A stretch of DNA of 64,000 nt. Source: Glycomyces terrestris (GTDB taxonomy: Bacteria; Actinomycetota; Actinomycetes; Mycobacteriales; Micromonosporaceae). The stretch lies in contig NZ_RSEB01000004.1 in assembly GCF_003933745.1 (NCBI RefSeq), positions 496,001-560,000 of the forward strand, written 5' to 3'. The notes beneath the pieces were generated by a model that saw only the letters and a list, made by a program, of their open reading frames with translations, was not told the origin of the DNA and searched no databases. The position numbers and the translations under genes were made by a program. This document shows, piece after piece, positions 19,718-28,489 of this stretch (the first letter of the stretch is position 1; every line of letters starts with the position of its first letter).

Positions 19718-20191
19718 ATGAGTGACGAGCACCGGCCGATGCCGCTCGGCCCCGACCCCGCGCTGGCGGTCCTGGACCGGTTCGTGGGCGAGTGGGTCAT
19801 GGAGGGGAGCATGCTCGGCTCCGACGAGACGACCATCAAGGGCCGCGCCTCCTACCGCTGGCTGCCCGGCGGTTTCTTCCTCGAGCAGCATGTGGAGCTG
19901 GACTTCGGCGGGATGGTGCGCGTCGACAGCCTCGAACTGGTCGGCTACGACCCTGAGTCGAAGACGTTCCCCTCGCGGGTGTACTCGAACATGTCCCCTC
20001 AGGACCTGCCCTACACCTGGTCGATCGAGGGGGACGACGTGACGATCACGGTCGCCCACGGCCCGCTCGACGCCACCTTCCACGGCCGCTTCAGCGACGG
20101 CGGCGACACCTTCGCCGGCGGCTGGCGCCCCAATCCCGGCGCCGACGAGGACGTCAACTTCCCGTACAACGTGAGCGGACACCGGGTCTGA
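19718..20191 (+). CDS. DUF1579-like beta-barrel protein
   Basis: A 157-residue cytoplasmic protein. Features are LDRFVGEWVMEGSML at the N-terminus, then short strands (RASYRWLPGGFFLEQHVELD, LVGYDPESKTFPSRVYSN). This matches the DUF1579/FABP-like family, small barrels that may bind a lipophilic ligand; no activity is established. ATG 19718 follows GAGGAG (19707-19712) by 5 nt, so it is preferred over the GTG two codons upstream. A 59-base gap separates it from the RibD_C gene on the same strand, so they probably form one transcription unit. It is divergent from the LuxR-type regulator. Confidence 0.75.
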   Translation: MSDEHRPMPLGPDPALAVLDRFVGEWVMEGSMLGSDETTIKGRASYRWLPGGFFLEQHVELDFGGMVRVDSLELVGYDPESKTFPSRVYSNMSPQDLPYTWSIEGDDVTITVAHGPLDATFHGRFSDGGDTFAGGWRPNPGADEDVNFPYNVSGHRV

Positions 20192-20250
20192 CCCGGCCGG
20201 TCCCGAACCACGACTGCACGACACCAATGTGAACCGGAGTATCCAAGAAT

Positions 20251-20850
20251 ATGTCTGACGCCAACGGCCGCAAGGTCATCGCGAACATCTGCATCTCCCT
20301 CGACGGCCGCTACCACGGCCCCGGCGGGCCCGCCGACTTCGGCACCTTCATTCCCTACGCCACCTCCGACACGGCGCGCGACCACATGGCCCGCATGATC
20401 GAGCACGCCACAACCGCCGTGCTGGGCCGCGTCAACGCCGAAGGCTTCCTGGGTTTCTGGCCCTCGGTCGCCGGGAGCGAAGAGGCCGACCCGCGCGACC
20501 GCGCCTACGCCGAGTGGCTCGTGAACGTCGAGAAGGTCGTCCTGTCGACCACGCTCGCCGAGTCGCCCTGGGAGCGGACCGTGATCGCGAACGCGCCCAC
20601 CGCGGAGGTCGTCGCCGGCCTGAAAGCGACCGGCAGCGGCGACATCCTCGCCAACACCAGCCCCACGGTCATCAAAGCGCTGCTCGAAGCCGACCTGGTC
20701 GACCGTCTCTACCTCGTGGTGATCCCCGAGATCGTCGGCGGCGGCGAGCGCCTCTTCGAGGACGGCCTTCCCGCCACGACCTGGGCCCTCACCGAGCAGC
20801 GCACCGGCAAGCTCGGCGAGATGGCCCTGATCTACGACCGGTCCAGGTAG
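20251..20850 (+). CDS. Dihydrofolate reductase family (RibD C-terminal domain) protein
   Basis: A 199-residue protein with the RibD_C/DHFR-like fold: VIANICISLDGRYHGPGG at the N-terminus, TAVLGRVNAEGFLGFWPSV, KVVLSTTLAESPWERTVIAN, then IVGGGERLFEDGLP near the end. These are NADPH-dependent reductases by fold. It is the second intact member in the window (the other is at 6162) and there is also a remnant at 6919. It follows the DUF1579-like gene on the same strand and is followed by a strong hairpin. Confidence 0.87.
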   Translation: MSDANGRKVIANICISLDGRYHGPGGPADFGTFIPYATSDTARDHMARMIEHATTAVLGRVNAEGFLGFWPSVAGSEEADPRDRAYAEWLVNVEKVVLSTTLAESPWERTVIANAPTAEVVAGLKATGSGDILANTSPTVIKALLEADLVDRLYLVVIPEIVGGGERLFEDGLPATTWALTEQRTGKLGEMALIYDRSR

Positions 20851-20861
20851 CCCGAGGCGAC

Positions 20862-20894
20862 GCGGGGCTGCCGTCCACTGGACGGCGGCCCCGC
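20862..20894 (+). terminator. Hairpin terminator after the second RibD_C gene
   Basis: A 15-bp stem (20862-20876 with 20880-20894, one T-G pair) with a 3-nt loop begins 11 bases after the TAG stop. A second hairpin for the opposite strand lies at 21115-21139. The 220 bases between them carry no gene I can support. Confidence 0.6.
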
Positions 20895-21114
20895 TCGTGA
20901 TGCCGGCCGCCGGCACTCGTCTCGAGTTCACGATCGTGCGCGCCGGCGTCGGGCGCTGCTCGGGTGCGCCCCAGCCGCTCCCGGTGTCGAACTGCGGCTG
21001 AGCGAGCGGATCGAGGACCTCCTCACCCGGCGCGAGATGTTGCACCGACTCGCCCACGGAACCTGCCGGTACCGCCGCAGCACCGACACGGGCGCGAGAC
21101 GGTCTTGCTCAGGG

Positions 21115-21139
21115 GCCCCGCCGCGCAGTGCGGCGGGGC
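21115..21139 (-). terminator. Hairpin terminator of the GH30 gene
   Basis: A perfect 10-bp stem GCCCCGCCGC/GCGGCGGGGC (21115-21124 with 21130-21139) with a 5-nt loop lies 24 bases past the GH30 stop on the minus strand. Confidence 0.5.
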
Positions 21140-21162
21140 GACCGCTCACCGCTGTGATGCCG

Positions 21163-22848
21163 TCATGCCGGCACGACGAAGGTCGTCACGCTCTGGGGCG
21201 GGAGCGATGCGGTGAAGCCGTTGCCCCGCCCTGAGACGGCGGGCTGTTCGGCGAGGTTTCGCGTGGCGTCGGTGAGCCACTGCCGTGCTTTGCGGACCAC
21301 GCGGCCCTTCACGGCGAACGACTGGCTCGCCGATGCGGTGGTCGTGTTCACGGCGACGATGACGACCGTGCCGTCGTCGCCGGCGTAAGCGGAGGTGAGG
21401 ACGCCGGTCTGCGGTTCCTTCTGCGCTTCGACGCGGTGGTGGCCGGGGCGCACGAACTTCGAGAAGTGCGCGAGCATGCAGCCGCGCTTGCTGATCGTGC
21501 CGTCTTCGAGGAGGGGCCCGTAGAAGCGGCGGATGTACCACCAGACGTAGGCCTGGAACTGGGCGTCGGCCATCGCATGGTGCACGTGCTCGGCGACGGT
21601 GAGGGCTTCGGGCCAGAGGTTCGCCGAGCTGGAGCTGTTGGGGTGGTAGACCTCCGTCATCCACAGTTCCTTGTCCGCGCCGTTCTCCTCGAAGAGCGGA
21701 TACGGGAAGTCCTGGAGCTGCGTGCCGTAGAGGTGCGCGCCGAGGATGTCGAGGTTGGCGAGCGCCGCGGGGTGTTCGAGGATCGGGTCCGAGACGCGCT
21801 TGACGTACTGGAAGGACTCCGGTGCGATGACGCGGCAGTCGATCCCGGCGGCGAACTCGCTGAGGAAGCGGTTCATCTCGTCGGTGGTCCACCAGGTCCA
21901 CTCGTGCGCGTAGTCGGGCTCGTTCTGGACCGAGATCGCGTACAGCTCGACGCCGTTGTCGCGCATGTGGTGCACGAAGCCGTTCAGGTGGTCCGCGTAG
22001 GCGCCGTACGCGTCGTGGCGCAGGCGGCGGGCCTCGCGGGGCGGGGTGTACGGCGCGGCCATGAGGTAGTCGAGGTCCGGCCCGCCCCCGCCGGTCGCGA
22101 CGACCTTCACCGGCCATTGGCCGGGGGTCATCTGCGCCTGGACCGACGTCCAGTCCCAGGCGCCGGGTTCGGTGCGGGGGAAGCGGACGCCTTCGGCGAC
22201 CGCGACGCCCGCGACGTGGATGTCGGCCTGGACGTCTCCGGCGGGCGCCGCGTATCTGAACGCGAGGTTCTTGGTGCCGGCCGAGCCGATGACGACGTTG
22301 TCGAACTGGACGCTCGCGTCAGCGGCGTCGCCGAAGCGCACGTACCCTTCGCCCTGGTAGCCGGGGTTGTCGGTGGCGATGTGCGCGTTCACGAGAGTGG
22401 CGTCCTCGGCCTCGTACTGGCTGCCGTGGGGCACTTCGTCTCGCACGAACAGCTCGACGAGGTCGGCCGGCGGGTTCCACGGGGAGGCGAAGACGAGCGC
22501 GCCCTTGGCGGCCGCGGCTTGCGCGGTGGCGAGGTCGGCGGACCAGTCGGCGGTGTCCTCGGGCACGGGGACGCGCAGGATCGTGAAGCCGAGGTCGTCG
22601 GGGCCGTTGTCGAAGGCGGTGTCGCATTGGGACGGGGTGAGTTCGCCGATCCAGCGCGCGTGGGTCATGCCGCCGAACCCGCGGATGGCCTGGTGGCGCC
22701 GCGCGGGCTCGACGACGACGGCCCGCGGTCGGCTCGGGTCGGCCTGTGCGGGCGCTGCGCTCAGTCCGAGCGCCAGCGGCACGGCCGCGGCGCCGCCGGC
22801 CAGGACGGCGCGGCGGTTGAGCGGGGATCCGGAGGGCGGCGTTGCCAT
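21163..22848 (-). CDS. Secreted GH30 (subfamily 8-like) glucuronoxylanase with inserted CBM35-like domain
   Basis: A 561-residue exported enzyme. The N-terminus is a twin-arginine type signal (NRRAVLAGGAAAVPLALGLS, cut after AQA near residue 36). The catalytic (beta/alpha)8 domain resembles Bacillus XynC: QAIRGFGGMTHARW, FASPWNPPADLVE, AISVQNEPDYAHEW (acid/base Glu310) and ELWMTEVYHPN (nucleophile Glu399). WWYIRRFYGP holds the arginine region that in XynC contacts glucuronic acid. A C-terminal side beta-sandwich ends LPPQSVTTFVV. Unusually, a CBM35-like module (about 145-262, YEAEDATLV to LDYLMA) is inserted between FASPWNPPADLVELF and RRLRHDAYGAYADHL, within the barrel. It should cut glucuronoxylan outside the cell and feed the adjacent ABC importer. 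Confidence 0.9.
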   Translation of the reverse strand: MATPPSGSPLNRRAVLAGGAAAVPLALGLSAAPAQADPSRPRAVVVEPARRHQAIRGFGGMTHARWIGELTPSQCDTAFDNGPDDLGFTILRVPVPEDTADWSADLATAQAAAAKGALVFASPWNPPADLVELFVRDEVPHGSQYEAEDATLVNAHIATDNPGYQGEGYVRFGDAADASVQFDNVVIGSAGTKNLAFRYAAPAGDVQADIHVAGVAVAEGVRFPRTEPGAWDWTSVQAQMTPGQWPVKVVATGGGGPDLDYLMAAPYTPPREARRLRHDAYGAYADHLNGFVHHMRDNGVELYAISVQNEPDYAHEWTWWTTDEMNRFLSEFAAGIDCRVIAPESFQYVKRVSDPILEHPAALANLDILGAHLYGTQLQDFPYPLFEENGADKELWMTEVYHPNSSSSANLWPEALTVAEHVHHAMADAQFQAYVWWYIRRFYGPLLEDGTISKRGCMLAHFSKFVRPGHHRVEAQKEPQTGVLTSAYAGDDGTVVIVAVNTTTASASQSFAVKGRVVRKARQWLTDATRNLAEQPAVSGRGNGFTASLPPQSVTTFVVPA

Positions 22849-22990
22849 GGGTGTCTCGCTTTCTGTGGGGTCCCTGCCCGGGGGGTTGCGGGCAGGGTCG
22901 TTCGCGGATCGTGCGTCGCGTCGCGTCGCATCGTGTCGTGGGTGGCTGGTGGTCGGGTCGGCGGCGCGGGGGCGGCCGACCCGACCCGTC

Positions 22991-24655
22991 CTAGTCGGAC
23001 TCGTTCCGGGCGCGGTCGAGCGCGGCGTTGACGGTCTCGAGGAGCTGGCTCGCGCCGAGGCTCTCGACCTCGGTGACGTAGGCGTCCCAGTCGCCGTCGA
23101 TGGATCGCTGGCCGGTGATGAATCCCGCCGTGGCGGCTTGGACGGCGTCGGTGAGCTGGGTCTGGAGCAGCGAGGTCTGCTCGAGCTCGATCTCGTCCAG
23201 GAGCGGCGCGGGCGGGGTCGGGACCTGCTCCTTCCCGTCGAGCTGGCGCGCGGTCCAGTCGGCGATCTCGTCGGTCATCATGGAGAAGATGAGGTCCCTC
23301 GATGAGCCGTTGGCGAGCAGGAAGACGCCGTTGCTGTAGCCGTAGTCGGCGTTCAGGAGTTTCGGCGCGCCGGCGTTGATCGAGCTCCACGCGATGTCCT
23401 CGTTGAGGACGCGGGTGCCGTCGGCGTCGCGGGTGAACGTCTCGCCTTCGACGCCCCACTGGGCGAACTCCAGGCCCTCGTCGGAGTAGTACAGCCAGTC
23501 GACGAACTGGAGGAGCGCCTTGAAGTAGGGCTGCTCGGCCGCCTTGCTGCTGATCAGGAGGCCGGAGGTGAAGCGTCCGCTGGGGAGTTTCGAGCCGGCG
23601 GGCCCGCCGGGGATCGAGATGAGCCGGATGGGGACGTCGCCGAAGCCGGCGTCGGCGAACTTGGTCCGGTACTCGGCAAGCGTCTGGGTGTTGCCGGAGA
23701 TGGTCGCGGAGCGGCCCGAGATGAACTTCTGGACGGCCTGGTCGTCGCTCTGGGTCACCTCGGGGTCGAGCAGGCCGGCTTCGACGAGTCCCGCGGCGAA
23801 GGAGACGACTTCCTTGTACTCCTCGGTGGTGCCGGTGAACACGTACTCGCCGGCGTCCTCGTCGTAGAAGGTGTTGGCGTACCCCCATCCGGCGATGGTG
23901 TCGTAGTTCGTGGCCATCACGCTGAGGAGCGAGCCGAGGGTGGTGGCGTCGGTCCAGCGGTCCGACATCGGGTAGTCGATCTCGGGGTTGGCGTCCTTGA
24001 CCTTCTGGAGCTGCTCCCGGAACTCCTCCCAGGTGGCGGGGTCCTCGGTGACGCCGGCCCGCTCCCAGAGGTCTTCGCGGATCACGACGGAGTACTGCAC
24101 GTCGGGCGCTTCGCGGAGGCCGGGGAGGTGGTAGATCCGGCCGTCGGCCTGGCGCTTGGTCTCGAGGTCGGCTTCGAGCCCCCAGTCCTTGATCTTCTGC
24201 TGGAAGTTCGGCAGGTAGTCGAAGTAGCTGGAGACCGCGAGGATCGCCCCGCCGGAGATGAACTGGGTCTCGCTGCCCCCGTAGGTGGCGGAGATGAGGT
24301 CGGGCGCTTCACCGCTGCCGATGAGCAGGGACCGCTTCTGGTCGAAGTCGGCCATGGGGATGTCGGTGCGCTGGAAGGTGACGTTGTGGTCCTCGTCGAG
24401 GTGGTGGAAGACCGACCAGTCGTCCTGCACCGGGTAGTTGGGGTGGTCGCGGTACATGAGCGAGAACTGGACCGGCTCGGTCGCCTTGAAGGTGACGCCG
24501 ACGCCGTAGTCGTCCATGGCGCCGACGGAGTGCGCGTCGTCGATGGTGACGTCGCCGGCGGTGTCGTCGCTCGGGCCGTCGGAGCAGCCGGACAGTGCGA
24601 CATCGCATGCGGCGATGCCGGCGAGCGCGCCGAGGGCTCTGCGGGTGATGGGCAT
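22991..24655 (-). CDS. ABC sugar transporter solute-binding lipoprotein (LplA-like)
   Basis: A 554-residue binding protein. The signal MPITRRALGALAGIAAC has a twin arginine pair and a lipobox LSGC with the lipidated Cys at residue 24. The mature part is a family 1 solute-binding fold of the long LplA/YtcQ type, with features such as WEEFREQLQKVKDANPEIDY and LQFVDWLYYSDEGLEFAQWG. AGGAG lies 8 nt before the start. The gene is followed by the GH30 xylanase and preceded by two permeases. LplA/LplB/YtcP-type transporters import aldouronates in Paenibacillus, which would match a glucuronoxylanase; the ligand here is an inference. Confidence 0.88.
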   Translation of the reverse strand: MPITRRALGALAGIAACDVALSGCSDGPSDDTAGDVTIDDAHSVGAMDDYGVGVTFKATEPVQFSLMYRDHPNYPVQDDWSVFHHLDEDHNVTFQRTDIPMADFDQKRSLLIGSGEAPDLISATYGGSETQFISGGAILAVSSYFDYLPNFQQKIKDWGLEADLETKRQADGRIYHLPGLREAPDVQYSVVIREDLWERAGVTEDPATWEEFREQLQKVKDANPEIDYPMSDRWTDATTLGSLLSVMATNYDTIAGWGYANTFYDEDAGEYVFTGTTEEYKEVVSFAAGLVEAGLLDPEVTQSDDQAVQKFISGRSATISGNTQTLAEYRTKFADAGFGDVPIRLISIPGGPAGSKLPSGRFTSGLLISSKAAEQPYFKALLQFVDWLYYSDEGLEFAQWGVEGETFTRDADGTRVLNEDIAWSSINAGAPKLLNADYGYSNGVFLLANGSSRDLIFSMMTDEIADWTARQLDGKEQVPTPPAPLLDEIELEQTSLLQTQLTDAVQAATAGFITGQRSIDGDWDAYVTEVESLGASQLLETVNAALDRARNESD

Positions 24656-24715
24656 GGTGGTTCTCCTGTCGAGGGATGGCCGTCGTTGGACGGGGATTCG
24701 ATCGGTGCGGGGTGT

Positions 24716-25645
24716 TCAGCCTTTGACCGACCCGAGCATGACGCCCGAGACGAAGTAGCGCTGGATGAACGGGTAGAGGCAGATGATCGGCAGGACGGTG
24801 AGCAGCATCGTCACCGCCTGGATGTTGGAGGCGACCTGGGCGGCTTCGCCGCCGTCGGTGATCTCCTGCGTGCCGGTCGCCGCGGCGATCAGGTTGCGCA
24901 GGTAGACGGTCACCGGGAAGAGCGACTTGTCGTCCATGTAGAGGAAGGCGCTGAACCACGAGTTCCAGTGCCCGACGGCGTAGAACAGCGTCATGGTGGC
25001 GAGGACCGCCTTGGACAGGGGCAGGACGATGCGGAAGAAGATGCCGTACGTCGTGAGTCCGTCGATCGCGGCCGCCTCTTCGAGCTCGGTCGGGAAGTTC
25101 TCGAAGAACGACTTCATCACCAGCAGGTTGAAGACGCTCAGCGCGCCGGGCACGACGACGGCCAGGATGCTGTTGCGCCAGCCGAGGTAGCTGGCGATGA
25201 GGATGTAGTTGGGGATGAGGCCGCCGCTGAAGAACATCGTGAACACGGCGATGCCGACGAAGAAGGTGCGGCCCTTGAGGTGCGGTTTGCTGAGCGCATA
25301 CGCGTACGTCGAGGTGATCGCCATGGCGATGGCGGTGCCGACGATGGTGTACAGGACGGTGTTCGCGTAGTTGGTCCAGAACAGCTCGTCGGCGAACACG
25401 ACCTGGAAGGTGTCGAAGTTGAAGCCGCGCGGGACGAGGTTCACCTCGCCGGCCGCGATGTGGCCCTCGGAGGAGAACGCCTTCGCGACGAGGTTCACGA
25501 ACGGGTAGAGCGTCACGGCGCACACGAGCAGCAGCACGGTCACGTTGACGACGCGGAACACGCGGTAGCCGAGTGATTCGCGGATGACGCCGGTCTCGCG
25601 GCGGACGTGGGCGAGGTCCGGCTTCCTGGAGAGGTCTTCGGTCAC
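24716..25645 (-). CDS. ABC carbohydrate transporter permease (YtcP/LplC-like)
   Basis: A 309-residue inner-membrane permease with six predicted helices and the binding-protein-dependent transport motif EEAAAIDGLTTYGIFFRIVL, which contacts the ATPase. GGLIPNYILI and NSWFSAFLYMDDKSLFPV are typical of the YtcP/LplC subgroup. GTG 25645 is the start: its GTGA overlaps the TGA of the upstream permease gene. It forms the heterodimeric channel with the 25642-26658 product. No ATP-binding subunit is encoded in the window, so a shared MsiK-like ATPase elsewhere is likely. Confidence 0.9.
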   Translation of the reverse strand: MTEDLSRKPDLAHVRRETGVIRESLGYRVFRVVNVTVLLLVCAVTLYPFVNLVAKAFSSEGHIAAGEVNLVPRGFNFDTFQVVFADELFWTNYANTVLYTIVGTAIAMAITSTYAYALSKPHLKGRTFFVGIAVFTMFFSGGLIPNYILIASYLGWRNSILAVVVPGALSVFNLLVMKSFFENFPTELEEAAAIDGLTTYGIFFRIVLPLSKAVLATMTLFYAVGHWNSWFSAFLYMDDKSLFPVTVYLRNLIAAATGTQEITDGGEAAQVASNIQAVTMLLTVLPIICLYPFIQRYFVSGVMLGSVKG

Positions 25646-26658
25646 CACAGCGAGGTTCCAACCATTCGACGGGACAGGGTGTTCGCGAACAGCACGAGCG
25701 CGAGGCCGATGGCGGCCTCGAAGAGCCCGATCGCGGTGCCGTAGGAGAACTGGGCGGACTGGATGCCGACGCGGTACAGGTAGGTCGCGATGACATCGCC
25801 GGTAGAGTAGACGAGGGGGTTCTGGAGCAGCAGGACCTTCTCGAAGCCCACGGCCATGAACGAGCCGATGTTGAGGATCAGGAGCACCATCATCATCGGG
25901 CGGATGCCGGGCAGCGTGATGTGCCACGTCTGCTTCCAGCGGTTGGCGCCGTCGACGCGCGCCGCTTCGTAGAGCTGGTCGTCGATCGTGGTGAGCGCCG
26001 CGAGGTACAGGATGGTCCCCCAGCCGACGGTCTGCCAGACCTCTGAGGACACGTAGATCGGGCGGAACCACTCCGGCCGCTGCATGAACGGCACCGGATC
26101 GGCGCCGAGTGCGGTGGCGATCTGGTTCACCGTGCCGTTCAGCGAGGTCAGCTGGAGCACGAGGCCGACGACGATCACGATCGACATGAAGTGCGGCAGG
26201 TACGAGATCGTCTGCACGATCCGCTTGAAGCGGCGCGACCGCACCTCGTTGAGCATGAGGGCCAAGACGATCGGCAGCGGGAAGGTGACCAGGAGCGTCA
26301 GGGCGCCGAGGATCACCGTGTTCCAGAAGACGTTCCAGAACTGCTGGTTGGTGATGAAGGCTTCGAAGTAGTAGAAGCCGACCCACTCGTCGCCGAAGAT
26401 CGATCCGCCGGGGCGGAACCTCCGGAACGCGATGACGTTCCCGAGCATCGGGATGTACTTGAACACCAGGAGGAACAGGACCGGCACGATCAGGAACGTG
26501 TACAGCCGCCAGTCGCGGGCGATCGCGCGGCGCCAGGTGACGGTCGCGCGCCGGGACGGTCTGCTACGGCGTCGGCGCCCGGCCGCGGCCGTCCGCGCCG
26601 CGCTCGCGGCTCGCGCGTGGTCTTCGGAGGTGAGCTGGGTTGCAGCGGGTTGGGTCAT
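25642..26658 (-). CDS. ABC carbohydrate transporter permease (LplB/YteP-like)
   Basis: A 338-residue permease. It has an unusually long basic cytoplasmic N-terminus rich in Arg and Ala (about residues 15-45) before the first helix (LYTFLIVPVLFLLVFKYIPM). The transport motif EAARVDGANRWKQTWHITLP sits near residue 235. GWGTILYLAALTTIDDQLYE is typical of the LplB subgroup. ATG 26658 is preferred to the GTG at 26670 because GGAG lies 7 nt upstream of it. It is translationally coupled to the second permease by a GTGA overlap. Confidence 0.9.
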   Translation of the reverse strand: MTQPAATQLTSEDHARAASAARTAAAGRRRRSRPSRRATVTWRRAIARDWRLYTFLIVPVLFLLVFKYIPMLGNVIAFRRFRPGGSIFGDEWVGFYYFEAFITNQQFWNVFWNTVILGALTLLVTFPLPIVLALMLNEVRSRRFKRIVQTISYLPHFMSIVIVVGLVLQLTSLNGTVNQIATALGADPVPFMQRPEWFRPIYVSSEVWQTVGWGTILYLAALTTIDDQLYEAARVDGANRWKQTWHITLPGIRPMMMVLLILNIGSFMAVGFEKVLLLQNPLVYSTGDVIATYLYRVGIQSAQFSYGTAIGLFEAAIGLALVLFANTLSRRMVGTSLW

Positions 26659-26700
26659 TCGGGGCTCCACATCGTTGTGGTCTTCTGCGCTCGTCGCCGG

Positions 26701-27762
26701 CTACGGGGCGAGGACGACGGCGTCGGCCTGCGCTCGCAGGCTGAGTTCGGCGGCTTTCAGCGCGTGCGCTTGGGTCATCGCGGTCTCGGTGCGGTCGATG
26801 CAGTCGCGGATGAGGCGTCCGAAGTAGGGGAACCCGGTCATGCCGTTGGCGTTGAACCGGTACTGGCCCTCGTGGTTGACCAGGAGGACCTGTCCCCCGC
26901 CGTTGTCGGTGCCGATGTCGACGTACTTGCGCAGTTCGATGTAGCCGTCGGTGCCCAGCAGGAGGGTCCGCCCGTCGCCGAAGACGCCCAGGCCCTCGGG
27001 GGTGAACCAGTCCACGCGCACGTAGCCGGTGGCGCCGTTGTCGAGCACGACGTGGGCGTCGCCGAAGTCCTGGAGGCCGGGGGTGTCGGGGTGGGAGTAG
27101 TTCGCGACCGTCGAGGTGGACACGCGTCCGTCGGCGGCCCCGGTGTAGAAGAGCATCTGCTCGAAGTTGTGGCTGCCGATGTCGCAGAGGATGCCGCCGT
27201 ACTGCGCGGGATCGTAGAACCAGTCCGGTCGCCCGCCGCCGATGCGGTGCGGGCCGAAGCACACCACCTGCACGACGGTGCCGATCGCGCCCCGCTCGAT
27301 GAGCTGGCCGGCGAGGATCGCGGCCTCGGAGTGGATGCGTTCGCCGTAGTAGACCGCGTACTTGCGGCCCGTGCGCGCGGTCGCCTCGCGAACGGCCTTG
27401 AGCTGCTCGAAGGTGGTCAGCGGCGCCTTGTCGGCGAACGCGTCCTTGCCCGCCTCGATGGCGCGCAGGCCGATCGGGGCCCGGTCGGAGGGGATGGCCG
27501 CCGTGGCGACGAGGCGCACCTCGGGGTCGTCGAGCACGTCCTGCTCCGAGGCGGCGACGCGCGCGGTCGGGTAGCGCTCGGCGAACGCGGCGGCCCGGTC
27601 GGGGTCGGGGTCGAAGACCGCTGTCACGGTCGCGCCGGCGCCGATGAGGCCGTCGGTCATGCCGTAGATGTGGCCGTGGTCGAGGCCGACGGCCGCGAAC
27701 GCGAACGCTCCGGGCTCGACGACCGGCTGCGGCAGGGGGTCGAAGGTGTACGGGTGATCCAC
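26701..27762 (-). CDS. Gfo/Idh/MocA family oxidoreductase
   Basis: A 353-residue NAD(P)-dependent oxidoreductase. The N-terminal Rossmann region is atypical, FAAVGLDHGHIYGMTDGLIG, with GLDHGH in place of the usual GxGxxG/A. FADKAPLTTFEQLKAVREA stands where the family usually has the catalytic EKP motif (DKAP here). The C-terminal half is the alpha/beta substrate domain (YGGILCDIGSHNFEQMLFYT). GTG 27762 has AAGGAG upstream. The longer open frame to 27864 overlaps the cupin gene and is not favoured. Family members oxidise or epimerise sugars, inositols and uronates. It probably processes the imported sugar together with the second oxidoreductase at 28486. Confidence 0.85.
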   Translation of the reverse strand: MDHPYTFDPLPQPVVEPGAFAFAAVGLDHGHIYGMTDGLIGAGATVTAVFDPDPDRAAAFAERYPTARVAASEQDVLDDPEVRLVATAAIPSDRAPIGLRAIEAGKDAFADKAPLTTFEQLKAVREATARTGRKYAVYYGERIHSEAAILAGQLIERGAIGTVVQVVCFGPHRIGGGRPDWFYDPAQYGGILCDIGSHNFEQMLFYTGAADGRVSTSTVANYSHPDTPGLQDFGDAHVVLDNGATGYVRVDWFTPEGLGVFGDGRTLLLGTDGYIELRKYVDIGTDNGGGQVLLVNHEGQYRFNANGMTGFPYFGRLIRDCIDRTETAMTQAHALKAAELSLRAQADAVVLAP

Positions 27763-27775
27763 TGTGGGGTGCTCC

Positions 27776-28489
27776 TTAATCGGTGACGTCGTAGGTGCGC
27801 AGGCGCCCGCACATGCCGTACTTGCGGGCGCCTTCGGAGGGGATCGCCTGGTGCACACGGGCATCGCTCAGGTGCGCGATGTCGCCTCGGGCGACCGCCC
27901 GGGTCAGTGCGAGTGACCGCTCGGCCTGCGCGAGGGGTCGCTCGCGCACGAGCCGGCCCCAGTCCTCGGCACGGGCCTGGACGAGCGCGCCGGCCGCGGC
28001 GTGGAAGTCCTTGAGCGGCCCGAGGTCGCCGGAGCGGACCGCGTCGCGCAGGCGCCCGAAGCCGGTCACGGCCAGGTCGCGGCGCGCTTCCACGCGCTCG
28101 CTGCGGCCGTACGAGTCGCCGATCGAGGCCGCTTCGTCGTACGCGGCGGGGTCGGCGAGGATCTCGGCGGGGAACGTCATGACCGCGTCGCCGGCCTCGG
28201 GCAGGCCGGCGTTGCTCATCAGCACGATGATCTTCAGCCCTCCCCGGTTCACGGCGCGGTGGATCGTGCCCGGGGTGAACCACACGACCGAGCCCGCTTC
28301 GAGGTCGGTCTCGTGGAAGCCCTCGCCGTCGATCGCCTGGAGCGTTCCCCGGCCCTCGACGACGAGGTACGCCTCGGTGGAGACCAGGTGCATGTGGGGG
28401 CTGCCGCCGCAGACGCCGTCGGGCGCGGCGCTGCCGTAGACGTCGAGGTGCGACAGCGACGTGCCGCCGGGGAACGAGGAGATGGTCAC
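27776..28489 (-). CDS. Cupin-domain protein
   Basis: A 237-residue protein. A single cupin occupies about residues 28-110, with likely metal ligands His32, His34 and Glu39 in PHMHLVSTEAYLVV and His77 in FTPGTIHRAVN. The C-terminal half is helical and of no family I recognise. Single cupins in sugar operons are often isomerases, lyases or sensors. It starts with GTG 28489, whose GTGA overlaps the stop of the upstream Gfo/Idh gene. It lies between the two oxidoreductases, so a role in the same sugar or uronate pathway is inferred. Confidence 0.8.
   Translation of the reverse strand: MTISSFPGGTSLSHLDVYGSAAPDGVCGGSPHMHLVSTEAYLVVEGRGTLQAIDGEGFHETDLEAGSVVWFTPGTIHRAVNRGGLKIIVLMSNAGLPEAGDAVMTFPAEILADPAAYDEAASIGDSYGRSERVEARRDLAVTGFGRLRDAVRSGDLGPLKDFHAAAGALVQARAEDWGRLVRERPLAQAERSLALTRAVARGDIAHLSDARVHQAIPSEGARKYGMCGRLRTYDVTD

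Noticed and set aside
20895-21114. Plus-strand reading with ELRLSERIEDLLTRREMLHR between two hairpins
   Set aside because: Short, without a start signal or known family; possibly decayed coding DNA but not supportable.
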